Positions 15,566 to 24,500 of a stretch of 35,210 bases of DNA are shown one piece after another. How positions within the stretch are numbered: the first letter of the stretch is position 1; the number at the start of each line of letters is the position of its first letter. Source of the stretch: Planctomycetota bacterium (GTDB taxonomy: Bacteria > Planctomycetota > UBA8742 > UBA2392); NCBI GenBank assembly GCA_019186845.1, contig JABARW010000004.1, positions 153,164 through 188,373 of the forward strand, written 5' to 3'. The position numbers were made by a program, and so were the translations under genes. The notes under the pieces were generated by a model. It saw nothing but the letters and a program-made list of their open reading frames with translations. It was not told the DNA's origin and searched no databases.

Positions 15566-17188
15566 ATGAAACGGTCTCCCCTTCTGTTGTCGGTCGTGAC
15601 GCTGATTGCCCTGTCCGCCTTCTCTGCACCTCAAGCGCAGGAGGCCCCAAAACCCGACTTGCTGCGCCAGTATCTTTCCGAAACGGACGCCGCCAGGAAA
15701 GGCGAGCTTCGCACCAAACTCACGAGCTTGGGCGGCCCGGCATTGCGTGAGGCCATCGCGAAGCTGGCCTACCCAAAGGCCGGGCAAACCGGGGCGCTGG
15801 AGTTCGAGACCCTGTGTCCCGACGGTTTCAAGCGGCCCTATTACATGCACGTTCCGCCGAAGTATGACGAAGCCAAACGCTACCCGCTGATCATCTGGCT
15901 CCACGGTGGAGTCTCCGGCGCGCCCGCCGAAGCTGCCTCGGGCGCCATTGAAATGTGGCAGCAGGCCCTGGGCGATGACTGGTCTGAGGAGGTCATGGTT
16001 CTCGCGCCCGCTGCCATCGCCGCCGATACAACCGAGGACGCCCGCTGGTGGCGCGACAAGGGACAACTCAACGTCCTGCACATGCTCAAAGAAGTAAAGC
16101 TTGCGTTCAACGTTGATGATGAACGGGTGTTCGTGACCGGCATGAGCGACGGCGGCAGCGGGGCCTTTGCCCTGGCCGCACGCAGGCCCGACGCCTTCTC
16201 CGGCTTCATACCCATGGTGGGCCACCCGCTGGTGCCCAGTTTTGACGGCACCTGCATGTTCTGGGAGAACCTGTCCAAGGTACGCATTTACGCCATTTCG
16301 GGCGGCAAGGATCGGCTCTATCCGGCGGCTCAGGTGGCTCAGGTGGTGGCGGAAGCCAACCAGAACGGGGCCTCCATCGAACACAAGATCTATGAAGAGG
16401 CCGGCCATGACCTCAGCTATGCGCCCAAGGAGATCCCGCGCATCCTCGAAGACATGGTCGGCAAGTGGAGACGTGACATGGCTCTGGCCTCCCTCGATTG
16501 GAGCACCGACAGCCCCGCCATGGGCCGCCGCGCCTGGCTGGAAATCACGGAATTGGCGGACTTGGGCGACCTCAACGCCAAGGACCTCAAGGCCACGCCG
16601 CGCTCGGGTCAGGCGCGGGTGGTCTTGGGAATTACGATGAACCCCGAACTCGACGTCACGGACCCCGTGGTAGTGGACTCAGTGGCCAAGGACAGCGTAG
16701 CTGAAGCCATGGGCATCAAGGCGGGCGATGTGATCGTCGGCTTGGATAAAGCAAAGATCGGCAACCTGAACGACCTGCGCGCGGCTTTGGCCAGGAAGAA
16801 GGCCGGGGACGACGTTGAAGTCGAGATTGAGCGCGATGGCAAGTCCCAGACATTGAAGGGCAAGTTCCCTCAAGCCAAATCTTCCTCCGGTCAGCTCATG
16901 GCGCGGATAAAGGCCAGCACGCGCACGGTCAAGGGCGAGCGCGGCATGGAACGTCACTTTGAGTTGCTGGCAGCCAATGCCGGCAAGCTGACCCTTTTCC
17001 TGACGGCTGACGATGTAGCCGCCGGTCGGCTGAGCGTGAGCATCAACGGCAAGGCCATGACGTTTGACGGGCTGGCGCATGACGCGGCCTTCATTCTCAG
17101 CGAATTTGAGCGCACGGGCGACCGCAAATTGCCCTATGTGGCCCGTCTGCACATTGACGTCGCTGTGGCGCTCAAGGGGGCGAAGTAG
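15566..17188 (+). CDS. Secreted alpha/beta hydrolase (esterase-like) with PDZ domain, copy 2
   Basis: Paralogue of the preceding gene with the same order: signal peptide (starts MKRSPLLLSVVTLIALSAFS), hydrolase, PDZ, C-terminal beta domain; 540 residues. I chose ATG 15566 because the signal peptide starts there. The triad is conserved: Ser194 in GMSDGGSG, Asp249 in SGGKDRLYPA, His281 in AGHDLSY. Shared segments include 'ARWWRD', 'MVGHPLVPS' and 'LDWSTDS', so this is a duplication that has diverged considerably. The PDZ part ('SVAEAMGIKAGDVIVGLD') spans about residues 360-435. The 124-base gap after copy 1 contains no gene. It is likely co-transcribed with copy 1, followed by a terminator-like hairpin. 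Confidence 0.8.
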   Translation: MKRSPLLLSVVTLIALSAFSAPQAQEAPKPDLLRQYLSETDAARKGELRTKLTSLGGPALREAIAKLAYPKAGQTGALEFETLCPDGFKRPYYMHVPPKYDEAKRYPLIIWLHGGVSGAPAEAASGAIEMWQQALGDDWSEEVMVLAPAAIAADTTEDARWWRDKGQLNVLHMLKEVKLAFNVDDERVFVTGMSDGGSGAFALAARRPDAFSGFIPMVGHPLVPSFDGTCMFWENLSKVRIYAISGGKDRLYPAAQVAQVVAEANQNGASIEHKIYEEAGHDLSYAPKEIPRILEDMVGKWRRDMALASLDWSTDSPAMGRRAWLEITELADLGDLNAKDLKATPRSGQARVVLGITMNPELDVTDPVVVDSVAKDSVAEAMGIKAGDVIVGLDKAKIGNLNDLRAALARKKAGDDVEVEIERDGKSQTLKGKFPQAKSSSGQLMARIKASTRTVKGERGMERHFELLAANAGKLTLFLTADDVAAGRLSVSINGKAMTFDGLAHDAAFILSEFERTGDRKLPYVARLHIDVAVALKGAK

Positions 17189-17213
17189 GGTCACCCTGCC
17201 CGTGAAGCCCTAC

Positions 17214-17231
17214 GCGGCCACGGCTGGCCGC
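17214..17231 (+). terminator. Terminator-like hairpin after the hydrolase pair
   Basis: GCGGCCA (17214-17220) pairs perfectly with TGGCCGC (17225-17231) across a CGGC loop. The following sequence has only a weak T stretch (TTT at 17241-17243), so termination may be partial. It separates the hydrolase genes from the T6SS cluster. Confidence 0.4.
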
Positions 17232-17240
17232 CCTTGACCA

Positions 17241-17254
17241 TTTGCAATTGCAAA
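17241..17254. promoter_or_regulatory. 14-base perfect palindrome upstream of the T6SS cluster
   Basis: TTTGCAATTGCAAA is a perfect palindrome, AT-rich in a GC-rich setting, 78 bases before the first T6SS gene. A TTGACC (17234-17239) directly precedes it and could be a -35 box, although no good -10 follows at the right distance. The site would suit a dimeric repressor or activator controlling the operon. Function is inferred only from symmetry and position. Confidence 0.45.
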
Positions 17255-17288
17255 GCAGGATGGTGCGCCACATGGCAATTGGGGTCGC

Positions 17289-17309
17289 TTGGCGCTAAAT
17301 GTGCGCCAA
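17289..17309 (+). promoter_or_regulatory. Inverted repeat in the T6SS leader
   Basis: TTGGCGC (17289-17295) and GCGCCAA (17303-17309) are perfect inverted arms around a 7-base spacer TAAATGT. The spacer contains an ATG (17299) in frame with fha. Either this is an operator, or the RNA hairpin would block that upstream start and favour the ATG at 17332. Confidence 0.45.
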
Positions 17310-17331
17310 TTCAGGGGTAACGTCAAAGCGC

Positions 17332-18882
17332 ATGGCCATCAGGCTGGTTGTCACCAGAATCGGGGAGAGTGGTCCCGCCCTTGCCGAGCTGTCCTTCGAC
17401 AAGGACAGCATCTCCGTAGGGCGCGCCAAGGACTGCGACGTTTCACTCAAGGATCCCGCCAAGGCCATTGCTCCCACCCACGGCTTCATCCAGAAGGTCG
17501 GCGAAGACTACTTCTTTATCGACTATGGCAGCCAGATTGGCACGACTATTGACGGCAAGCAGTCGCGTGCCCACGAAATGACCGCCCTGCCTAACGGGGC
17601 ACGCATTGCCATTGGGTCCTATCAATTGGCCGTGGCCATGGGGCCGGGCAAGCCCGCGACTCGCGCCACCAGTGCCCGCCGCCGCCGCACGGTGGAGGAC
17701 CCCGGCACAGTACTGTCCATCGATCCCGGTGCCGAAACCGGCCGCAAGGTTACCGATCGCACCAACGTCGATGTGGCCGCCGACGAAAGCCCGGTCAAGG
17801 CACCCGGAAGTCCTGAAGTGGTCGAGGAAGACGACGTGGCCGGCCTGACCATGGCCCTGTCGGATTTCTCAACCGCCGACCTCAAGAAGGCAGCCGACGA
17901 ACTCAAGCGCAAGGAAGCCTCCAAATCCCAGGCGCCGGAGGGCAAGAAACGCCAGACCAAGGCCCGCACCCGCGCCGACATCAAGAAGCGCGAATCCGAG
18001 CAGGTGGTGGAAGATGTTGACCTCAGCGGCCTGACCATGGACCTTGCCGACCTCCGAGGCGACGACCTCAAGAAGGCCGCGGCAGCGCTCAGCGGCGCAG
18101 GCCCTTTGCCCAAGGGCAAGAAGCGGGAAACCGGCACACGCCAGATTGATGACCTGCTCTCGCGCATCTCTTCAAAGGAGAAGCCCGACGCAGCCTTTGC
18201 CCTGCCCGAAGATGAATCGCCAAAAGTAAGTGATTCGCTGCAGGGCGCGGCCTTTGCCGCGCTTCAGGCGATGTCCGACGCCCTGACCGGCCGCGGGCCC
18301 TTTGAAACGAAGGAGCAGATTGACCTGTTCGGCAAACTGGCGCAGCAGACGCTGGACATCACGCTGGAGTGGCTGAACAAGAGCCTCAAGGGCCGCAGCG
18401 AGTTCGAGGGACAGTTCGAGGCGTTCGTGACCATGGCGTTGTCGCGCGAGAAGAACCCCATCAAGCAGGTGAAGGATGCCATGGAAGTGCGGCGCATGCC
18501 CCTGGACTGGAAAAGCGGCAAGTCGCCCGAACAGCTCAAGAAGCAGCTCGTGGATGCCTTCAGGGATCTGACGCAGCACCAGTTGGGCCTGATGGAGGGT
18601 GTGCAGCGTGCCATCAACGAAATCATGAAGCGCCTCGACCCCAAGGCCATCGAAGAGGAAGCCAACAAGAACGCCAGCGGGCTTTTCAAGAGCCTGGGCG
18701 GCGAAAAGCGCGCCTGGCGACAATACGCCTTGACTTACAGCGAGTTACTTGGAGAAAGCGGAAAGCTTTTCAACGAGGTCATCTTTCCCAACATGCGCAA
18801 GGGTTACCTCGAATCCCACACGAAGGAGCCGGGCGCGGCGACTGCAAGCCATCCGCCCGCAGACAAAGGAGACAAAGCATGA
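17332..18882 (+). CDS. tagH: T6SS-associated FHA-domain protein (Fha/TagH-like)
   Basis: A 516-residue cytoplasmic protein. I start at ATG 17332 since the FHA domain begins almost at once ('MAIRLVVTRIGES'); ATG 17299 would add 11 residues and lies in a hairpin. The FHA domain (about 1-95) has 'ISVGRAKDCDVSL' with the phosphothreonine-contacting Arg31, and 'DYGSQIGTTID'. The middle is charged and holds two related repeats, 'VVEEDDVAGLTMALSDFSTADLKKAA' type, at about residues 163-195 and 225-256. Residues about 300-495 match the TagH C-terminal helical domain ('MALSREKNPIKQ', 'RRAWRQYALTYSELLGE'-like ending). Fha proteins bind phosphothreonine and license T6SS assembly downstream of PpkA. Its stop overlaps tssJ by ATGA. 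No PpkA or PppA is present in the window. Confidence 0.85.
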   Translation: MAIRLVVTRIGESGPALAELSFDKDSISVGRAKDCDVSLKDPAKAIAPTHGFIQKVGEDYFFIDYGSQIGTTIDGKQSRAHEMTALPNGARIAIGSYQLAVAMGPGKPATRATSARRRRTVEDPGTVLSIDPGAETGRKVTDRTNVDVAADESPVKAPGSPEVVEEDDVAGLTMALSDFSTADLKKAADELKRKEASKSQAPEGKKRQTKARTRADIKKRESEQVVEDVDLSGLTMDLADLRGDDLKKAAAALSGAGPLPKGKKRETGTRQIDDLLSRISSKEKPDAAFALPEDESPKVSDSLQGAAFAALQAMSDALTGRGPFETKEQIDLFGKLAQQTLDITLEWLNKSLKGRSEFEGQFEAFVTMALSREKNPIKQVKDAMEVRRMPLDWKSGKSPEQLKKQLVDAFRDLTQHQLGLMEGVQRAINEIMKRLDPKAIEEEANKNASGLFKSLGGEKRAWRQYALTYSELLGESGKLFNEVIFPNMRKGYLESHTKEPGAATASHPPADKGDKA

Positions 18883-19328
18883 AGATCAAGGGCTTGCTGC
18901 TGGTTGCCTGCCTCGCCTTTCTCGCCGGTTGCGCCGGACCCACCACGATTTACGTGCGCGGGGTGGCGCCGCTGAATGTCAACGACAAGAACGAGTCCAC
19001 TCCGGTAGATATCCGCATCTTCCAGCTCAAGGACGACGCGGCCTTCATGAGCAAGGCCTTTGAGCAGCTATGGGAGAACAAGGGCGAGATTCTGGGCGGC
19101 GACCGTCTGGGTGAGCCCAAACAGATCCCAGTCTATGGCGGCCCGGCCAATGCCGACCCCCGCCCCATTGAACTGGGCGACCTGAACAAGGATTGTCGCT
19201 TCATCGGCATCATGGCCCTCTATCCCAAGCAGGACGGCAAGGGCTCTCAGCGCGTGGTGGTGCCGGCGTCTGATGCCGGCAGCTTCGTGTTTGAACTCAG
19301 CGGTTACAAAATCGAGGCCAGGAAGTAG
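18879..19328 (+). CDS. tssJ: T6SS outer-membrane lipoprotein TssJ
   Basis: A 149-residue lipoprotein. The signal sequence 'MKIKGLLLVACLAFLAGC' ends in the lipobox LAGC with Cys18 as the lipidation site. The mature part has the TssJ pattern: 'VRGVAPLNVNDKNESTPVDIRIFQLKDDAAF' (beta strand 1 and the 'R.YQL' equivalent), then 'IPVYGG', 'FIGIMALY' and 'FVFELSGYKIEAR'. TssJ anchors the TssJLM membrane complex to the outer membrane and contacts the periplasmic end of TssM. AGGAG lies upstream and the start overlaps the fha stop by 4 bases. Presence of TssJ places this in the T6SS subtype i group and indicates a diderm cell. Confidence 0.9.
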   Translation: MKIKGLLLVACLAFLAGCAGPTTIYVRGVAPLNVNDKNESTPVDIRIFQLKDDAAFMSKAFEQLWENKGEILGGDRLGEPKQIPVYGGPANADPRPIELGDLNKDCRFIGIMALYPKQDGKGSQRVVVPASDAGSFVFELSGYKIEARK

Positions 19329-19384
19329 AAGTGGGCAGCGGTCACACCAGCGGGCGGCTTGCCGCAATGTTTGAGGCCTAAAGC

Positions 19385-20737
19385 GTGGACAATCAACACA
19401 AAGTGCTCTGGAACGAGGGGCTGTTTCTCACGCCTCAGCACCTGCAGCAGGCGGACCGCCACCACGACTTCGGGCTGGTCAGCGGCCTGCGCGCCCTCAA
19501 CGGCAACGCCTGGGGTTTGACGTCACTGCGCATCGACGAAGAGGCCCTGGGCGGCGGAGAGTTCATCCTCCAGGCTGCCAGCGGCATCATGCCCGACGGC
19601 CTGCAGTTCGACCTGCCGGAGCACGACGCCCGGCCCCAGTCCCGCGCCGTGGCGGCATCCTTCCCCGCCACGGTCGAGAAACTGGCCGTGTACCTGGCCT
19701 GTCCGCTGAGCCGCCCCAACGCGCTGGAAATCCATCCCGAGGGCATCAGTGAGGGCCGCCTGACCCGCTTCCGCCAGCGTGCCGTCAAGCTCAAGGATGA
19801 AAGCAGCGGCGGCAACGAGCGCGACGTGCTCATCGCCGTGCCCAACCTGCGCGTGGCCTTTGAGGGTGAGCCGCTGGAGGACAGCACCTACATCAAGCTT
19901 TGCGAACTTCAGCGCACGGCCACCGGCGGCTTTGCGCTGGCCCCGACCTGGGTTCCCCCCCTGCTTTACCTCAGCGCCTCGCCCTGGCTGTTCTCGCTGC
20001 TGCGCCGCGCCGTCGAGATCATCTCGACCAAGAGTAATGACCTCGCGGCCTCGCGCCGCCAGCGAGGCTCGGGCCTCGTGGAGTTCAGCATGTCGGAGGC
20101 CGCAAACTTCTGGCTGCTGCACTCCTGTAACGCCTACATCCCCGCGCTGATGCACTATTACAACCAGCCGCGTCTGCACCCCGAGGTGCTGTACGTGACG
20201 CTGGCGCGCCTGGCGGGCGAACTGACGACGTTCTCGGCCGAGGGCAGCCCGCGCGACCTGCCGCAGTATCAGCACGACAACCTTTACGGCACCTTCTCGC
20301 AGTTGGAGGCGCGGCTGCGCTCGCTGCTGGACGTGACGATTGCGTCGCGCTGCGTGAATATTCCGCTGGAGAAGACACGCGAGTCGCTGTACTCAGGAAA
20401 GTTCATCGACGAACGCCTGGTCACGGCGAGCAAGCTTTACCTGGCCGTGATGTCGGGCGTGGCGCCGGAGAAGGTGATCAACGAGGTGCCGCTCAAGGCC
20501 AAGATTTCGTCGCGCGACCGGGTGGACAAGCTGATAGCCATGGCCATGCGCGGCCTGGTGATCAAGCATTTGCCGGCGCCGCCGGCAGAAATTCCCGTGC
20601 AGCCCGGGCGCCAGTACTTCCAGCTGGAGAAAGCGGGCGAGCACTGGGAGGCCGTGGCCAATTCGCGCACGATTTCGATGTACTTCCCGCCGGAGTTCTC
20701 CGAGCTGAAGCTCGAGTTCCTGGCGGTCAAGGAGTAG
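19385..20737 (+). CDS. tssK: T6SS baseplate protein TssK
   Basis: A 450-residue protein starting at GTG 19385 ('VDNQHKVLWNEGLFLTPQHLQQADRHHD'). The 'W.EGLFL.PQH.QQ' opening is the hallmark of TssK, and the length is as expected (about 445). Also typical are 'FWLLHSCNAYIPALMHYYNQPRLHPEVLY' and the C-terminal 'YFQLEKAGEHWEAV'. TssK is the trimeric connector linking the baseplate (TssFGE) to TssL and TssM at the inner membrane. Only a weak purine stretch precedes the start. It lies 56 bases after tssJ and 22 before tssL. Confidence 0.95.
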   Translation: MDNQHKVLWNEGLFLTPQHLQQADRHHDFGLVSGLRALNGNAWGLTSLRIDEEALGGGEFILQAASGIMPDGLQFDLPEHDARPQSRAVAASFPATVEKLAVYLACPLSRPNALEIHPEGISEGRLTRFRQRAVKLKDESSGGNERDVLIAVPNLRVAFEGEPLEDSTYIKLCELQRTATGGFALAPTWVPPLLYLSASPWLFSLLRRAVEIISTKSNDLAASRRQRGSGLVEFSMSEAANFWLLHSCNAYIPALMHYYNQPRLHPEVLYVTLARLAGELTTFSAEGSPRDLPQYQHDNLYGTFSQLEARLRSLLDVTIASRCVNIPLEKTRESLYSGKFIDERLVTASKLYLAVMSGVAPEKVINEVPLKAKISSRDRVDKLIAMAMRGLVIKHLPAPPAEIPVQPGRQYFQLEKAGEHWEAVANSRTISMYFPPEFSELKLEFLAVKE

Positions 20738-20759
20738 TCGCGGGGGGCGACAGCACGTT

Positions 20760-21476
20760 ATGGCCGACACCGCCACCATCACACGAGTCGAGAAGCACGC
20801 CGGCCTGCCGGATTTGTGCGCGCCGCTGTTTGCCCTGTCGTTCCAGCTTCAGAAGATCCAGGACCCCGGTCCCGCCGATCTGCTGTTCGCCAAGATTGAC
20901 GGCCTGTTCCGTGACCTCGACGCGGGGGCGCGCACGGCGGAGATTCCGCTGGAGTACGTGCAGCTTGCCAAGTATGCCCTTTGCGCCTATTTCGATGAGA
21001 TGATCCTGCTGTCGGAGTGGCCCTGCAAGGATGCCTGGATGGGCAAGCCGCTGCAGCTGGCCTATTTCAATGACTTTGCGGCGGGTGAGGAGTTCTACAA
21101 CAAGCTGGAGACCCTGCGCCACACGACGGACAAGTTCAAGAACGATGTCTGCGAGGTGTACTACCTGTGTCTGACGCTGGGCTTCAAGGGCAAGTTTGCC
21201 GACCTGCAGGGCATGGAGCGCCGCAAGGTGCTCATTGACAGCCTGTCGCGCGAACTGGCCCAGGCGCGCGGCATAAAGGAAAGCAGCGACGAGAAGGAGC
21301 GGCATCGTCTGGCGCCCCATTGGAAGGCACCGGACAGCGGCCTGCCCAACCCGGTTTCCAGGATACCCGGCTGGCTCGCGCCGGGCATCTGCGCGGCCAT
21401 CGCGCTGCTGTTGTGGCTTATCTACAACGCGATTCTGGGCAGCCAGACCAGCGGCGTGCTTGAAGGCCTGAAGTAG
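20760..21476 (+). CDS. tssL: T6SS inner-membrane protein TssL (DotU family)
   Basis: A 238-residue protein. The cytoplasmic helical domain (about residues 12-170) has DotU features: 'YALCAYFDEMILLSEW', 'FNDFAAGEEFYNKLE' and 'EVYYLCLTLGFKGKF'. One C-terminal transmembrane helix spans about residues 204-226 ('WLAPGICAAIALLLWLIYNAIL'), giving the expected tail-anchored topology. No peptidoglycan-binding (OmpA-like) extension is fused, so anchoring to the wall would need another protein. TssL works with TssJ and TssM in the membrane complex and recruits the baseplate through TssK. Confidence 0.93.
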   Translation: MADTATITRVEKHAGLPDLCAPLFALSFQLQKIQDPGPADLLFAKIDGLFRDLDAGARTAEIPLEYVQLAKYALCAYFDEMILLSEWPCKDAWMGKPLQLAYFNDFAAGEEFYNKLETLRHTTDKFKNDVCEVYYLCLTLGFKGKFADLQGMERRKVLIDSLSRELAQARGIKESSDEKERHRLAPHWKAPDSGLPNPVSRIPGWLAPGICAAIALLLWLIYNAILGSQTSGVLEGLK

Positions 21477-21525
21477 CGGCAGCGGCCCAAGGCCGGCTGC
21501 CGACGTACACCATGGAATCGACCCT

Positions 21526-24500
21526 ATGAAGGCACTGCTCGGCGCACTCGCAAAAGAAGGCATGCTCAGCATTGTCGTGCTGATCGTTCTTGTTGCCCTG
21601 ACCTGGATGGGCGGCGAGTACCTTGAGTGGGACGTCAAGCTTCGCGTCCTCATCATCATCGGCCTGCTGGCCGTGTTCCTCATCATGTACGTGGCGCAGA
21701 AGGTGCTGGCCGTGCGCCGCGCCATGACCATCGAGAACCAGCTGCGTGCCCAGGCCCAGATGCACGTGCAGAGCACGATCCCGGACAAACAGCCGGAAAT
21801 CCAGGCCCTGGAGCAGCAGTTTCAAGAGGCCCTTGCCGCCCTCAAGAATTCCGGCCTGGGCAAGGACGCGCTCTACCGCCTGCCGTGGTATCCCATCATC
21901 GGGCCACCGGGCGCCGGCAAGAGCACGGCGCTGCAGGAGTCCGGACTGAACTTCCCCTCCATGGGCACGGGGCCCAAGGCCATCCGCGGTATCGGCGGCA
22001 CGCGCAACTGTGACTGGTGGTTTACCGATGAAGGCATCCTGCTGGACACCGCGGGGCGCTACACCACGGAGCTGGATGACCAGCAGGAATGGTTCAGTTT
22101 CCTGGACCTGCTCAAGAAGAGCCGGCCCTCCAAGCCCATCAACGGGGCCATTGTCGCCATTTCCATTGCTGACCTTGTCAGCGCCACAGATTCCCAGATT
22201 GAGGAGTACGCCTCCACGATCCGCGACCGCCTGGATGAACTCTGCAAGCGCCTGCAGCTCGTGTTCCCGGTTTACCTGATGTTCACCAAGTGCGACCTGC
22301 TGCAGGGTTTCTCGGAGTTCTTCGAGGATTTCAGCAAGGCGGACCGGGCCCAGGCTTGGGGCACTTCGTTCAAGTACAGCGGCAACCCCGGCAAGACCTA
22401 CAGCGAGCTGTTCCTCGATGAGTGTGCCGCACTGACGGCCAATCTGCGTAACCGGCGCGTGGGCGCGCTGGGCACCGAGCGCCCCGTGAAAAAGCGTCAG
22501 GCCGTTTATCTCTTTCCGCTGCAGTTTGAGATGGCGCAGAAGAAGCTGGCTGAATTCATCGGCCACCTGTTCAAGCCCAACCCCTTCCAGGAAAGCCCCA
22601 TTCTGCGCGGCTTCTACTTCACCAGCGGCACCCAGAAAGGCACGCCGGTGGACCAGGTGGTGGCGGCCATGAGCAAGGCCTTCGGCGTCGAGGCCCCGGT
22701 GGAGCAGGCCGAAGAGGCAGTCATCGAGCGCAAAAGTTTCTTCCTCAAGGATCTGTTCACCAAGATCATCTTTCCCGACCAGCACCTGGCGCAGCCTACG
22801 GCGGGGGTGCGCAAGAAGCTCAGGCTGCTGCGCCTGGCCTCCGTGGCGGCGTCGCTGGCATTTCTCGCGCTGTGCACCATCTTCAGCACGATTTCGTTTG
22901 CCGGCAACGGCGCTCTGCTGTTCACCGCAGGCAACGCGGGAGCCCGCGTACGCCAGCTTGAGAAGGAAAAGCCCAAGGACCTGCAGGAGAACCTGCTGGC
23001 GCTGGACGACCTGCGCGACGAGTTGACGGACCTCGACGCCGGCCCCACCCTCGGCAAGCGTTTTTTCCTCTACCGCGGCCATGACATCAACGCGGATCTG
23101 CGCAAGGTTTACTTCGACCGCATCCGTACGTTCTTCGTCCTGCCCATGCAGAGCAAGATGCAGTCTGATCTCGTGAGCATGCGTGACAAGCCGCAGAAGT
23201 CGATGGCGGATCACGACCGTATGTTTGACCTGCATCGTGCCTACCAGATGCTGGCCGAGAACGAGGACGGCAAGACGCGCGAAGAGGGCCAGATGGGTTC
23301 GCTCAAGGCCGACATCGACGTGCTCAAGCGCGTGCTGGAGACGCAGGAGTACTGGCTGGCGGGCCCCGCCGCCGCGGGCAGCGTGACGCCCGAGGTCAAG
23401 GCCCTGGCCTTCAAGCAGCTCGAGTTCGTGCTCTCCCAGCTCGACCGGCCCGACGCCTGGCGCTACCGCGCGGACAAGGAACTGGTGGATCGCATCAACC
23501 GCTTTCTCAGCGGCGCTGTGTGGATGACGGAGAGTTACAACGACATCATCAACACCGGCAAGGGCACGACCGGCAAGGTCAACCGCGACTTCATGCTCAA
23601 GACTGAGGGCCGCAAGTACGTCGAGTTCAGGGACTCGCGCGGCGACTTCGAGTTCACGCAACTCTACACGCAGGAGCTCTACAACCGCTATGTGTCCGTG
23701 GCCATCGGGGACAAGAGCAAGACGCTCTCCGAGCGCTTCAAGGAACTGCGCAAGAATGTGCCGGCCGACGAGATCGTGCGGGACCTGATCAGAGTCTATC
23801 AGGAAGACTATGCACGGCTCTGGATCGAGCTGGTTGAGAACACCCGCATCGTGCCCTTTGCCAACGTCAAGGATGCGGTCATGAAACTCCGGGCCTTGTG
23901 CGGCCCGGAAAGCACCATCCTGGAGTACTTCAAGGCACTATCGGAGAACCAGCAACTGCGCGTGGCGGAGAACGACCTGCGCAACCGCAGCACCATCGAG
24001 ATCAAGGTTGTTGAAGAGCTGCTCAAGCGGCTCATGGAGCTCCAGGCCGCCATGGATTCCTTCTCGCGCTCGGCAGCGGAGGGCTCGGGCTTTACCGGAG
24101 ACGATCCGGCCAAACTCAACGAACTTGTGGCCGCCTTTGATACCTGCGTGCTCAAGATGAACGAGGCCATGGACCGCGTAGCGACTGACCGGGTCGAGCG
24201 CGAGCGCATCGCCCGGGTATTCCGGCAGATGGTCAAGAACGCCGCCGAAGCCACCCAGGCGGACTGCCTGGCCGAGGCCAACAAGGTCTGGGCCGATCGC
24301 GTCTTCCTGCCCTTCAAGAACGAGTTTGCGGGCAAGTATCCCTTCACCAACGATGACAAGGCCGCCGGCGTGCCTCTGGCCACCTTCTCCAAGATGTTCA
24401 ACCCGACCATTACCGGCAGTTCTCCCGGCACGATTGCCAAGACCATGGACATGCTGCGTCGGCTCAGCAAGACCAAGATCAACGACGACAACCTGCTCAA

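Noticed and set aside
21418..23661. 747-residue frame on the minus strand opposite tssM
   Set aside because: It lies entirely antisense to the well-matched TssM and to the tssL end; long antisense frames are expected at this GC content and the sequence is not family-like.
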